This document shows positions 19,411 through 29,060 of a stretch of DNA of 64,000 nt, piece by piece (position 1 is the first letter of the stretch; every line of letters begins with the position of its first letter). The DNA is taken from positions 124,001 through 188,000 of the forward strand of contig JAAVLL010000003.1 in assembly GCA_012103035.1 (NCBI GenBank), in the 5' to 3' direction. Below the pieces are notes generated by a model. It saw nothing but the letters and a program-made list of their open reading frames with translations. It was not told the origin of the DNA and ran no database searches. Position numbers and translations under genes: made by a program. This DNA comes from Brucella oryzae (GTDB lineage Bacteria > Pseudomonadota > Alphaproteobacteria > Rhizobiales > Rhizobiaceae).

Positions 19411-20922
19411 TCACACTTTCCAGTCGAAGATTCCGCTCGCGGCGGAACGCCCAGCCGATCAGGCACAACGCTGAAATTCAGGCCGTCAAGTTCATCGGGC
19501 TTCAGCGAGGTCAGCCGTTCGACGGCTGCGATGAAACGGTCCTGTTCGGAAACATCGACTATTCCGTCTGCCAGAGTCCGGAACTTGTTAATGTAGTCAG
19601 GACGTTTGAAGGGGCGCGCGCCCAACGGGTGGGCGTCGGCAATAGCGAGCTCGTCGTCGATGACCGATCCATCTTTCAGGGTTACGACGACACGGCCACC
19701 GAAAGCCTTCTCCCCAGGGTCAGAGCTGTGATAGCGCTTTGTCCATGCAGGATCTTCAACCGTCGCAATCTTGTGCCACAGAGCGACGGTTTCAGGCCGT
19801 TGTGCACGCTCAGGAGCATAAGATCGCTCGTGGTGCCAGCCGCCGTCTTCAAGCGCGACAGCAAAGATATACATGATTGAGTGGTCAAGCGTTTCGCGGC
19901 TGGCATGCGGGTCCATTTTCTGCGGATCGTTCGCGCCCGTGCCAATCACATAATGGGTATGGTGGCTGGTATGAATGACTATGTTATTCACATTGGAAAG
20001 ATCGCCGATCTTCGCTCCCATGCGGCGTGCAAGGTCGATCAGGGCCTGGCTTTGGTATTCTGCGGAATGTTCCTTCGTGTAGGTCTCCAGAATGGCGCGC
20101 TTGGGCTGGCCCTTGGCGGGCAGGGGACAACATATTGTGTCTGAGGCCCGCCAAGCAGCCATGCAATAAACCCGTCTTCGCCTTCCCATGCAGGTGACGG
20201 CGCGCCTTCTCCGCGCATAACGCGGTCGACCGCTTCAATGGCCATTTTCCCCGCGAATGCGGGTGCAAACGCCTTCCAGCTGGAAATTTCGCCCTTGCGC
20301 GATTGCCGTGTGGTCGTGGTTACATGAAGCGCCTGCTGAACTGCCTGATAGATTGTCTCTGCGGGCAATCCGAGGGCAGTTCCTATGCCAGCGGCGGCCG
20401 ATGGTCCAAGATGGGCAATATGGTCGATCTTATGCTCATGCAGGCATATGCCTTTACGAGGTCGACCTGAATTTCATATCCGGTTGCAATGCCGCGAGCC
20501 AGATCGCTGCCGGAGAGGCCGCAATGTTGTGCTACCGCCAGAATGGCCGGAATATTGTCGCCGGGATGCGAATAGTCTGCCGCCAGAAACGTATCGTGAA
20601 AGTCGAGTTCACGGACCGCGACACCATTGGCCCACGCCGCCCATTCTGGCGAAACGCGCTTGTCACTTGAAAACCCGAACACCGTGGCCCCTCGCGCATA
20701 AGGATGGGCGATGGCCTGTGCGCGCGCGCTTGCAACCGGGTGCCGTGCCAGTGATGCCGCAGCAACAGACGCATTGTCTATAATGCGATTACCAATCATC
20801 TCGACGACATCATCGTCAAGCGGCACGTCGTCGGCGGCAACAGATGCGATTTTCCACGCGAGCTGATCTTCGCGGTCCAGATGTTCGGCAGATTTGTAGG
20901 TGCGGACGGTATGAGTATTCAC
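19411..20922 (-). CDS. prpD: 2-Methylcitrate dehydratase (frameshifted)
   Basis: About 500 residues of the MmgE/PrpD family. The start is a GTG at 20922 with AAGGAAA seven bases before it ([19 protein letters not shown]); an ATG at 20943 is possible but poorly placed. Motifs are [60 protein letters not shown] and [20 protein letters not shown]. Frames change near 20430 and 20130, and one G is lost near 19430 before the ending AGIFDWKV. It dehydrates 2-methylcitrate to 2-methylaconitate. Confidence 0.9.
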
Positions 20923-21335
20923 GAACAGATTTCCTTTCCACAAGTCATGTTCAAACTCTTCTGCACATCGGTGGGGTGGGCAGCGCTATCGACCGCCACC
21001 ATTCGAAATCGTCCCGTAATTACGGAGCTGCATTTTCTGAGTTCTGATTTGTAATGGAGACGCCAACGGTTACAGACCTGCGGCTAGCATTCAGAATATT
21101 GGCGGTAATTTCGAGAATAGTGCCAACCGCGACGGACTGTGAAATTTGACCTTCAACACTTCTGCCATGACAACAGGTTTGGCTGTGTAAATACTCGCTG
21201 TGGCAAAGGCCGCTCTGGTGAGGATTTCAAGCGCATTGCCGCATACAGCGTGCCGTAATGGTTGGCACGATCAGGGAAGACCATTTCCAGAAAATTGTAA
21301 TCTGAATTCAATGACGTTTCAGTTGGAACACTCAT
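20919..21335 (-). CDS. Acyl-CoA thioesterase, hotdog fold (YciA/BFIT type), frameshifted
   Basis: About 138 residues. It begins [20 protein letters not shown], then [20 protein letters not shown] with the Asn-His-Gly motif of the hotdog thioesterases. [20 protein letters not shown] and [20 protein letters not shown] continue in other frames (shifts near 21240 and 21140). The stop overlaps the prpD GTG start. As first gene of the methylcitrate operon it may relieve propionyl-CoA or methylmalonyl-CoA excess. That link is inferred. Confidence 0.72.
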
Positions 21336-21417
21336 GGATAATTCTGGCCTTGCATCACAAACGTTAATTCGCAATATCCACTTATGGGAAAAGCGGTAAA
21401 TGACTGAAAATGTGTAG

Positions 21418-21457
21418 TTTAGCGAAGTTAAATCGGTGAATTTGCAAAGTTTGCGAA
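21418..21457. promoter_or_regulatory. Operator region TTTAGCGAA / TTTGCAAA / TTTGCGAA in the prp divergent promoter
   Basis: Three related octamers lie between the divergent thioesterase-prpDCB operon and the ScfR gene: TTTAGCGAA at 21418, TTTGCAAA at 21441 and TTTGCGAA at 21450, the last two 9 bases apart. They resemble the TTTGC-AAA core bound by RamB-type regulators of acetate and propionate genes. Binding is inferred. Confidence 0.55.
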
Positions 21458-21483
21458 GTCATCTGCAGTTGATTGGAGGAGCC

Positions 21484-22900
21484 ATGAAGAAGCCATTTGT
21501 AGGGCTGCGTCTGAAACGACTGCGCGAGGAACGCCAACTGACCCAGCAAGCGTTGGCAAATGCACTTGGAATATCTCTGAGCTATCTCAACCAGATCGAG
21601 AACAATCAGCGACCCATTACTGTCCAGGTACTATTGCGCATGAATGCAGCTTTCGGGATCGATGTTCAGCTTTTCTCCGGGCAAGATGATGGACGCATGA
21701 TCGGAGAGTTGAGACAGGTATTCTCAAACCCGCTGCTAGGCGAGACGGTCAGCAACAGTGAGATCAGGAGATTGCCAGCAATATGCCAGCTGTGGGGCGC
21801 ACTGTTCTCCAGCTTTACAAGCAGATGCGAAAGGCGATTGAGCAGTCGGAGGCGCTCGCTATGCGTCTGGGTGATCCAAGGCAATCGTCATTGGAGCCCT
21901 TTCCTTCCATGCCTTATGAGGAAGTCCGCGACTATTTTATGCGAGAAGCAATCACATCGCCGAACTCGATCTCTGTGCAGAGAAACTGGCTGGAGAACTT
22001 GGCATGCAAATTGGGCGATTTGATCAAGCCCTCGTGGAACGCCTCCATAATCTGCATTCCGTCTCGGTAAAGTATGATCAGTCCTTTGATTATCAAAGCT
22101 CATTGAGGCGTTTTGATCCGGCGTCCCGAACTCTTACGCTGTCCAATACGCTTTCTCCCGGACAGTCTGCGTTTCAGATGGCGACGCAATTGTGCTTCCT
22201 TGAACAGGCCGGGTTGCTCGACACTCTGACGGGGAAGGCAGGGTTCTCCAGCTCAGAAGCCGTTGTTTTGCCCGCATTGGCCTCGCCAATTATTTCGCTG
22301 GCGCGCTGATACTGCCTTATAGGGCCTTCCTGCAATCGGCCGAACAATTGCACTACGATATTGATCTGCTCGGCCAGCGATTTGGGGTGGGTTTTGAAAC
22401 CATTTGCCATCGGCTGAGCACCTTGCAACGACCGGGTGCGAATGGAGTACCATTCTTCTTTGTTCGCGTTGACAGGGCAGGCAATATCTCCAAGCGGCAG
22501 TCTGCAACAGATTTCCATTTCTCCAGAATAGGCGGCAGTTGTCCTCTTTGGACAGTATACGATGCGTTTTCTTCGCCGGGCCGGATTTGCACCCAGATTG
22601 CTGAAATGCCGGATGGACGGGCTTATCTGTGGGTTGCAAGAACGGTCACACATCATCATGGCGGATATGGTGCGCCGGACAAGACTTTTGCCATTGGATT
22701 GGGATGCGATCTCAGGGATGCGGAGCGTCTGGTTTATTCAAAGGGCCTGGTTCTGAACGATCTGAGTGCGCGAACCATGATTGGTGTGGGTTGCAAGCTG
22801 TGCGAGCGCCGCGAATGCAGCCAACGCGCCTTCCCCGATAAGCCATGAAATGCAAATCAGCGATAATGTTGCAGCGATTTCACCCTATGCGGCGAGCTGA
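21484..22900 (+). CDS. ScfR/RamB-type transcriptional regulator (XRE HTH + DUF2083), frameshifted
   Basis: About 470 residues. N-terminal Cro/CI helix-turn-helix [20 protein letters not shown], then [20 protein letters not shown]. The middle has the ImmA/IrrE-like region ([20 protein letters not shown]) and the end holds the cysteines of the DUF2083 short-chain fatty-acyl regulator domain ([18 protein letters not shown]). A GGAGGAG site before the ATG at 21484 sets the start. Shifts near 21770, 21965, 22275 and 22838. It is divergent from the methylcitrate operon, which this family controls in other bacteria. Confidence 0.85.
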
Positions 22901-22903
22901 CGT

Positions 22904-22926
22904 AAAGGGGCATTTCTGACCCCTTT
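22904..22926 (+). terminator. Stem-loop terminator after the ScfR gene
   Basis: AAAGGGG-N9-CCCCTTT begins four bases after the stop codon. The short T stretch after the stem (TTTGCC) makes it a moderate intrinsic terminator. Confidence 0.65.
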
Positions 22927-23195
22927 GCCACCCTTGATAAAAACTGAAAAAGAGCCCGTTTATTCGATAAAAGGGAATGCAATGGATCTGGCAGATTTAT
23001 TGAACTGATAGAGATTATGGAAAAACGCCGCGTATCCAGCCTCGTTTATTGACCTGATGCGAAAGGTTTCGTTCAATGAAACCGGATGTTGATGGAGGAA
23101 AAGTTTCAGGTGTTTTTCAATGGAAGTTTTGTAATAGGGCGCTGCTTACAATCCGGTATTGAAGTCTCATTGATGAGGAAATTTTTGCGCTGGAT

Positions 23196-23630
23196 GTGTT
23201 CATTCCACGAAAGACGCCAGCTCGACGCAGTTTTCGTAGAGCAGTCAACATATTAAAGAGCAGTTTTCAAACCGATGATAGGAACGTATTCTTATTCCAT
23301 CCCACCGATAGTGAGTTGGGGTTATTCCTTGACAAGCTCCGCAGGATTGATCGTCGGGTCAGCGCAATTATCAACGCTCCGCTATCCAGCCGTTCGGTTG
23401 AAAATTTTCTCAATATCTCTGCCGAAGAATGCCGACGCTGGACAAAATCTGGCAAACTTCCAGGCCCAACAAAGGTTGCATCATCGCGGACAAAGAAGTC
23501 TTTTACCGTAACACTTTACCCTCCCTCTCTAATTCAGAATCTGGTCGTCCATCCTCATATCATCGAGGATTGGCGTCGCGAGGAGTTGGCTGATCCCGGA
23601 GAAATGTTTGCAAGGCTTGAGGCGGACTGA
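23196..23630 (+). CDS. Hypothetical protein, possible 5'-truncated or mis-started
   Basis: A 144-residue open frame not recognised as any family. The C-terminal half is the more protein-like part: VENFLNISAEECRRWTKSGK, then SFTVTLYPPSLIQNLVVHPH and IIEDWRREELADPGEMFARL. 'SAEECRRWTKSGKLP' has the look of a helix-turn-helix second helix followed by a turn, so DNA binding is possible. It sits alone between a terminator and a cobalamin riboswitch. The first 50 residues may not be translated. Confidence 0.45.
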   Translation: MFIPRKTPARRSFRRAVNILKSSFQTDDRNVFLFHPTDSELGLFLDKLRRIDRRVSAIINAPLSSRSVENFLNISAEECRRWTKSGKLPGPTKVASSRTKKSFTVTLYPPSLIQNLVVHPHIIEDWRREELADPGEMFARLEAD

Positions 23631-23734
23631 TTTCCAAGTCGAAATGGCGTTTGGGCAGGCCTGACGATTAACTGCGATTTGCTCAAACATTGCTTGACTG
23701 ATCAGGAACAAAACCTAGTGATCATTTCACGGTT

Positions 23735-23935
23735 CCTGGCGATGAGAATTGCCGGGATTAAAAGGGAACACGGTGAGGACGACCCGAATGGGGCCAAATC
23801 CGTGGCTGCCCCGCAACTGTAAGCGGAGACCGTTCATCCGAGTGACGCTTTGTTTTCGAGCGTCATGCCACTGCGAAAGTGGGAAGGCAGATGAGCAGTG
23901 CAAACTCTGTGAGCCAGGATACCTGCCGTATCAAA
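23735..23935 (+). promoter_or_regulatory. Cobalamin riboswitch upstream of the binding protein-pseudoazurin pair
   Basis: Core aptamer pieces appear in order: GGGAACACGGTGAGG, GTGGCTGCCCCGCAACTGTA with AGCGG, GCCACTGCGAAAGTGGGAAG near 23868-23888, and the B12 box GAGCCAGGATACCTGCC at 23911-23927. Downstream gene starts at 24061. Third cobalamin aptamer in this window. Confidence 0.92.
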
Positions 23936-24060
23936 CCGTCCAACTTCACGAGCGGGAAGCTCGGAAAGGATCATTATGATCGCTTGCTACATCCTCCCAA
24001 AAGCTGCTCCGCTCAATTCATTGGTGGCGATGCACTCACATCTCCGCGAAAGGAAAGACT

Positions 24061-25079
24061 GTGCGCTTTAAATCTCTCGTTCTTGCTTTGGCGACGGCCT
24101 CTTTGCTGGCAACCGCAGTAACACCTTCATTTGCCGACAAAACCCGATATCCACTGACGCTCAAGAATTGTGGGCATGACATCACATTCAAGCAGGCTCC
24201 TAACCGTGTGGTTTCGGTTGGTCAGAGCTCGACTGAAATACTCTATCTCCTTGGCGTTGCTGAAAAATTGTCGGAACGGCGTTGTGGATCGGGCCAGTTC
24301 TTCCCGGATTTGAAGAGCTGGACAAGAAAGTTCCACGTCTTGCGGATAACGATCCAAGCTTCGAAAGCGTCGTCGCAACGAAACCGGATATGATCGCCAA
24401 TCAGTTTGAATGGCAGATCGGGCCACAGGGTGTTGTGGGGACGTCAGAGCAATTCGCGGAACTGAATATTCCAGTCTACACATCGCCTGCTGATTGCATT
24501 GGTAAGGACAATTCCAGCGGCGGCGATGGCTTGCGCACGTCAAAATTCTCGATGGACATGATCTATCAGGAAGTCTCCGATCTCGCCAAAATCTTCGACG
24601 TGCAGGAAAAGGTGACAAGCTCGTAGCCGAACTGAAGGAGCGCGAAGAAAAGGCCAGAAACAAGATTGCCGGATTAAAGGCGAAGCGTCGGCGGTCTTCT
24701 GGTTTTCCAGTGCCGAATTGGATATCGATCCCTACGTTGCGGGTCAGAGCGGAGCCCCGGTTACATCATGTCGACGCTTGGGGTGAAGAACATTATCGCC
24801 AGCGAAGAAGAATGGCCAACAGTTGGCTGGGAAACCATTGCAAAAGCCAATCCGACGATCATTGTTGCTGGAAAGATGGAACGCCGTCGGTTCCCGGCAG
24901 ATGATGTTGCAGTCAAGCTCAAGTTTCTCGACACGGATCCGGTCACAAACCTGATGCCTGCTGTCAAGGAGAAGCGAATAGTGGAGATGGATGCTCAGGC
25001 AATGAACCCGACGATCCGCACGATTGAAGGGATCGAAGTCCTGGCAGATGCGCTTGAAAAGGCAGGCTTGTCAAAATGA
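24061..25079 (+). CDS. Periplasmic binding protein of cobalamin/metal-chelate ABC type (BtuF/FepB), frameshifted
   Basis: About 340 residues from a GTG with a GAAAGGAAAG ribosome site. Signal peptide RFKSLVLALATASLLATAV, cleaved near PSFA-DK. Type III solute-binding fold: VVSVGQSSTEILYLLGVAEK, SFESVVATKPDMIANQFEWQ, TLGVKNIIASEEEWPTVGWE and RTIEGIEVLADALEKAGLSK. Shifts near 24265, 24615, 24685 and 24755. The riboswitch in front points to cobalamin, cobinamide or a corrin precursor as ligand. No permease or ATPase follows; the next gene is a pseudoazurin overlapping by ATGA, so the importer core must lie elsewhere, or the protein is not an import component. Confidence 0.8.
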
Positions 25080-25543
25080 GCGGGCTTTCGAAAGTAGGAA
25101 TTGTCCGAGCGACGGCCCTGGCATCTCTCTTGGTTATGAGCAATCACTTGCCTGCCTATGCGGAAACCATTGAAGTCAAGATGCTCAATCGTGGGCAAAA
25201 TGGTAGCATGGTGTTCGAACCAGAGTTTGTCAGCCTGAAACCAGGCGACATTATTCAGTTCAGGGTCGGCAACAAGAGCCATAACGCGGCATCCATTCCG
25301 GGAATGTCTCCGGAAGGCTATGCCGGGTTCAAAGGCAAGATTGACCAAGAAATTGCTGTGACCTTTGATGAGGCTGGCTTCTATGGCATCAAGTGTTCGC
25401 CCCACATTGGTATGGGAATGGTGATGATCGTAAAAGTAGGCGATGCAGCCGTTACTCCTGATTTTATCCAGGCGGATTTACCCCAACGGGCCAAGAAGCG
25501 TTTTCAGGAGATACTGGATCGGGCAGGCGAGAAACCGCAGTAG
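25076..25543 (+). CDS. Pseudoazurin-like blue copper protein
   Basis: Intact 155 residues. Signal peptide with AALAS-like core ending LPAYA-ET. The cupredoxin domain shows the four type-1 copper ligands: His in NKSHNAASIPGM, and Cys, His, Met in YGIKCSPHIGMGMVMIVKVG. The spacing matches pseudoazurin. Pseudoazurins carry electrons in the periplasm, usually to nitrite or nitrous-oxide reductase. Here it is co-transcribed with a cobalamin-riboswitch-controlled binding protein (overlap ATGA), which is unusual. A terminator follows directly. Confidence 0.9.
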   Translation: MSGLSKVGIVRATALASLLVMSNHLPAYAETIEVKMLNRGQNGSMVFEPEFVSLKPGDIIQFRVGNKSHNAASIPGMSPEGYAGFKGKIDQEIAVTFDEAGFYGIKCSPHIGMGMVMIVKVGDAAVTPDFIQADLPQRAKKRFQEILDRAGEKPQ

Positions 25544-25561
25544 TCTTGAAACCACGAGATA

Positions 25562-25593
25562 CCTCGTGTCGGTTTCCGGCACGAGGTCATTTT
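25562..25593 (+). terminator. Intrinsic terminator after the pseudoazurin gene
   Basis: CCTCGTG-N11-CACGAGG stem followed by TCATTTT, 19 bases after the stop codon. Confidence 0.75.
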
Positions 25594-25712
25594 GGAATTT
25601 AAGACTGCGCGGAAACCCTGTAATTTCCCAAATGAGGAGGCTCAAGGGTGAATTTTAGTTCGCTGCGTCGGTCAATGTGCGGCACTTTTATTGGATCTCT
25701 TTTGGGTGGGAT

Positions 25713-26278
25713 TCAGATTTGCTTATCGAAATCGACACAAGTGTCGACACGAGATCCTGCCAGATAGGAAAAGCGTCCGAAATCCTTATATCCCAATGCT
25801 CTCCAGAAACGGAGCGTATTTGTCGCCTCTGCATCGGCATGCAAGTAACATTTATGGTATCCTAGCTCATACGCATCAGTTTCCAATGCCTTTACAATTT
25901 GTCGTCCAATTCCCCGACGGCGATATGAAGAATCGAGATAAACGCGTACGATCTGGCACACCTGTGCTTTATATTCATACCTCGTTTGTAGTCTGCTTTG
26001 GGTGGTTGGCTTGTAACTCAAATCATACAATCCACCTGCGGCTATAATCTTGCCCGTTTCCCCACAAGAAGCCCTATAGAACCTTCCCTGTTGGGTGTGG
26101 AAAACCAGTTCAAATCGTTAGAAAGCAACAATGAGTCGAGGTCGGCATGCCACTTTTCGTTATACTCGATTGCATATTGTTCCTTTATCACTCGAAGACA
26201 AAAGGCTCTGATTTCTTTTCTCAATATCAAAGGCGTAAATGAACTCAGTGGTGTTAGCTTCAAAGCTATTTCTTTCAA
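25713..26278 (-). CDS. GNAT-family N-acetyltransferase (one frameshift)
   Basis: About 188 residues. The acetyl-CoA motif is VRVYLDSSYRRRGIGRQIVK (R/Q-X-X-G-X-G/A), followed by LHADAEATNTLRFWRALGYK. The N-terminal half reads SLLLSNDLNWFSTPNREGSI in a second frame; the join is near 26045 (GKIIAAGGLYDLS). AT-rich relative to neighbours, suggesting transfer. Substrate unknown. Confidence 0.8.
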
Positions 26279-26289
26279 GATCCAACAAT

Positions 26290-26538
26290 GGCGTAGAAGT
26301 GGCTAATTTAGCTATCCATAACGGGATGGTGAAAGATAGGAGTCTGATTTAGCCCCGCTCAAATTACTAACCGAGGCAGTAGAAAACCACATGCTTCACT
26401 CCCTTGGCTTAACGACGCTTAAAGAGCGTCCTCATTGATTGCTCCATTTTTCTAATCGATCCGCTATGAACAGGACAGCACTTTCCTTTCTCTGACTATT
26501 TTACATGTTTTCTTGAATCCAGATGAGAAGGCTGCGTA
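26290..26538. other. AT-rich region without a gene
   Basis: No convincing coding frame, RNA or repeat seen. Together with 26761-27262 it forms a spacer of low coding potential around a degraded transposase. Confidence 0.5.
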
Positions 26539-26760
26539 GTGCTAACGGTATCCCAGCCTGCTCATTTTCGATGTGACAGCTTTTCTACCGGGATTATAGC
26601 GGTATGGCTCTATTCCCGATTCCCGCTCTGCCTTTGCGACATAATTGTTCCGCTCGCCGAGCACGGTATTGAGGTTTCGTTCCAGACTGTCACGGAATGC
26701 ACTTCGATGTTTGATCTTAAATTCGCCTAGAGGCAAGATCGGGTCGAATATCATGGCTCA
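26539..26760 (+). pseudogene. Degraded IS6-type transposase fragment
   Basis: The frame reads HFRCDSFSTGIIAVWLYSRF, then PLCLCDIIVPLAEHGIEVSF and QTVTECTSMFDLKFA. This matches the N-terminal part of IS6/IS26-type transposases (R/KF-PEII--AVWLYFRF-LS-RDVEE-LAERGI-VSYETV). Many substitutions and the lack of the DDE core mark it as an old remnant. It suggests that the neighbouring 27-41 kb cluster arrived by transfer. Confidence 0.5.
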
Positions 26761-27262
26761 GCAACGATCCTGGTTTTGTATCGGAATATCTCATGGCTCC
26801 CATTCTGTTGCAGTTTGCCAGTCAGGTGCTGCTAGCGGCTGGGCCATCGACAACTCAGCCGTTGGACTGCCTCGACTGGCCGAAAGACGAGTCAGAGCAG
26901 GACAGGGGTATATTTTACAGTTGCCGGATAACGACTTGAACATGATATGGCACGACGGATTTCATCGCCACAGTGCATCACTTGGACGTTCTTGACTGGC
27001 AATCTGGAATTAGCATCGCATAATCAAAAGTCGTGCTTCTCGATTTTGCGGTTACAATTCGTGTGTATTCCTATTTTAACTCCCGACTGTGAGAAGTTCT
27101 CTTTGATTGGCTTGCGCAAGCACAAGATCAACTCATATCTATATGGATGTCAGAACTTTTCTGGGAAATCGTTGTGTGAATAGCGATGCTGCCGTTGAGT
27201 TGAGAAACGATAATTCAATAGTGACGGAGAATGTATATTTTTTCCTAATCGGGCGTAAAACT
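26761..27262. other. Region without a recognisable gene
   Basis: About 500 bases with short open frames only and no family motif. It ends at the palindromic operators of the following catabolic cluster. Confidence 0.5.
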
Positions 27263-27270
27263 TCACAGTC

Positions 27271-27342
27271 ATTTGTCATTACAAAAATGTTTTGGACATG
27301 GTTGACATCATTTCAATGGTGAGGTTATTTGTAATTACAAAT
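27271..27342. promoter_or_regulatory. Paired palindromic operators ATTTGTAATTACAAAT
   Basis: A perfect 16-base palindrome at 27327-27342 and a near copy ATTTGTCATTACAAAA at 27271-27286, 56 bases apart centre to centre. The second is 21 bases before the start codon of the binding-protein gene. The TGTAATTACA core fits GntR/HutC-type sites (GT-N-AC). The HutC-family regulator at 36.8-37.6 kb is the natural candidate. Confidence 0.65.
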
Positions 27343-27362
27343 ATATAAAAGAGGGAACATCA

Positions 27363-28136
27363 ATGAGATATAATTTGTCGATTGCGGCCATGGCCGTTGC
27401 GTTGGTTGCTGGTTCATTTTCGTGTCAACGCTCAGGAGCAGCGCGAAATCGTTATCGCTAATGAAGGCGGTTTCCCTCCGTTTAACATGACGGCAGCTGA
27501 TGGTACGCTTCAGGGTTTTGACATTGATCTCGGAAATGCGATGTGCGAGATCATGAAGGTGAAATGCCGCTTCGTCACCAATGAATGGAGCGGCATTATT
27601 CCCGCTCTTCTGGCTGACAAGTTCGATGTGGTGATCGGCGGCATGGGAATTACCGAAGAGCGCAAGAAACGCGTCATCTTCAGCGATCCCTACGCAAAGA
27701 CATATTCCTATTTCGGTGTAGTCGAGGGCAATGAATTCGACATTTCCCCGGACACGATGAAGGACAAGACGATCGGCGTGCAACAGGGTACAACGAACGC
27801 CGCGTATATCGAAAAGACCTTTCCCGGTGCCGAAGTGCGGCGCTATCCATCCATGGATGCTCTCATATCCGACCTGAAAACCGGGCGCGTCGATATCGTT
27901 CTGGGCGATATCGAGCCGTTTGTAGGCAAGGAAGGCGATACGCCAAAATGATTAATATCGGCGATCCGGTCCAGGTATCGGAAGGCATAGGCATGGCTTT
28001 CCGCCCGGCCGATACGGCTCTACGCGATGAATTTAACGCTGCTCTCAAGACGACACGTGACAAGGGTATATGGGATGAGCTTGCCAAAAATGGGGCCCGC
28101 CCATCAAGTAATTTCATGGCCTTGCAGCTTCCATAG
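27363..28136 (+). CDS. Periplasmic amino-acid-binding protein, ABC type (frameshifted)
   Basis: About 257 residues with signal peptide MRYNLSIAAMAVALVAGSF cleaved near VNA-QE. Family 3 motifs are NEGGFPPFNMTAADGTLQGF, DIDLGNAMCEIMKVKCRFVT, GGMGITEERKKRVIFSDPYA and IGVQQGTTNAAYIEKTFPGA. Shifts near 27420 and 27945; the end is ELAKNGARPSSNFMALQLP. First gene of the 27-36 kb cluster and directly behind the paired operators. Ligand: a polar amino acid or derivative. Confidence 0.88.
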
Positions 28137-28266
28137 CGCAATTGTCATGACCTGCTGCTCCGATAACTGTGAGGTGTTGAGCAGCCGTCAGCCTGAAACT
28201 CTATTTCCGTCAACGTCTGAACAGCAGCCTTTACCCGGCTTCGCAATTCAGGAGCCGCACCACATG

Positions 28267-28291
28267 GCTACCCGGAATTGTTCGGGGTAGC
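28267..28291 (+). repeat. Stem-loop between binding protein and permease genes
   Basis: GCTACCC-N11-GGGTAGC lies in the 206-base gap after the binding-protein gene. Such structures often protect the 5' message so that the binding protein is made in excess over the membrane parts. Function inferred. Confidence 0.5.
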
Positions 28292-28341
28292 GTCGGGAAA
28301 GCCATGCCTGGCGGGAAAAGCACCTAAACTATCGCGTCTCT

Positions 28342-29060
28342 ATGGCGCTACAGAAACAGGTTATCCGCATGCTTGAATATCTGGAAGCCGGCTGGGGCTG
28401 GCAATTTGCTAGAGCCTTCGGCGTCAGCCTGATGGTTGCGATCTTCAGTTTCGCCTTCAGTATGTTAATCGGCATTGTGCTTACGATCTTCGCCAGGTCG
28501 CCACTTAAGGGCGCAGCCTTCGTCGTCAGGCTTTACACCTATATTTTCCGTAGCCTTCCGGACATTTTGCTGCTGATCCTGATATTCTATACCGCCGATG
28601 GGATGCTCAACAGCCTGCTCTCCATCATTCCGGGCATGTCCCACATAAAGGTCAGTCCGCTGGTACCGGGCATTATGTCCACATCCATCGTGCTTGGGGC
28701 GTATTCAACCGAGCTTTTCAAGGCCGGTGGGCGGATATTCCCGCCGGACAGCATGAGGCGGGCAGGGCGCTCGGCTTTTCCGGATTGCAGTCCCTGGGAC
28801 TGATCATTCTCCCGCAGGTCTACAGAAAAATGATCCCACATCTCAGTTCTCTCTGGCTGATCAGTATGAAGGAAACGGCGCTTCTGAGTATTATCGGCAT
28901 TTCCGATATAGTGCGCATCGCCTCGCTGGGCGCACGCTCGACCGGCGCTCCTTCACTTTCTACGGTATTGCCATCGCGATCTTCATCGTCTTTGCATTCG
29001 TCTCGGCAAAGCTGTTTCACCGGCGAAAGGCGTTCCCGCCAGTCGATGGGAGGAGTTTGA
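28342..29060 (+). CDS. Amino-acid ABC transporter permease 1 (frameshifted)
   Basis: About 240 residues; MLEYLEAGWGWQFARAFGVS is the likely start after MALQKQVIR. Membrane segments include LMVAIFSFAFSMLIGIVLTI and LLLILIFYTADGM. The EAA loop (AVDIPAGQHEAGRALGFSGL) is split by a shift near 28735, and another lies near 28955 (GAPFTFYGIAIAIFIVFAFV). Its stop overlaps the next permease start (TGATG). Confidence 0.82.
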
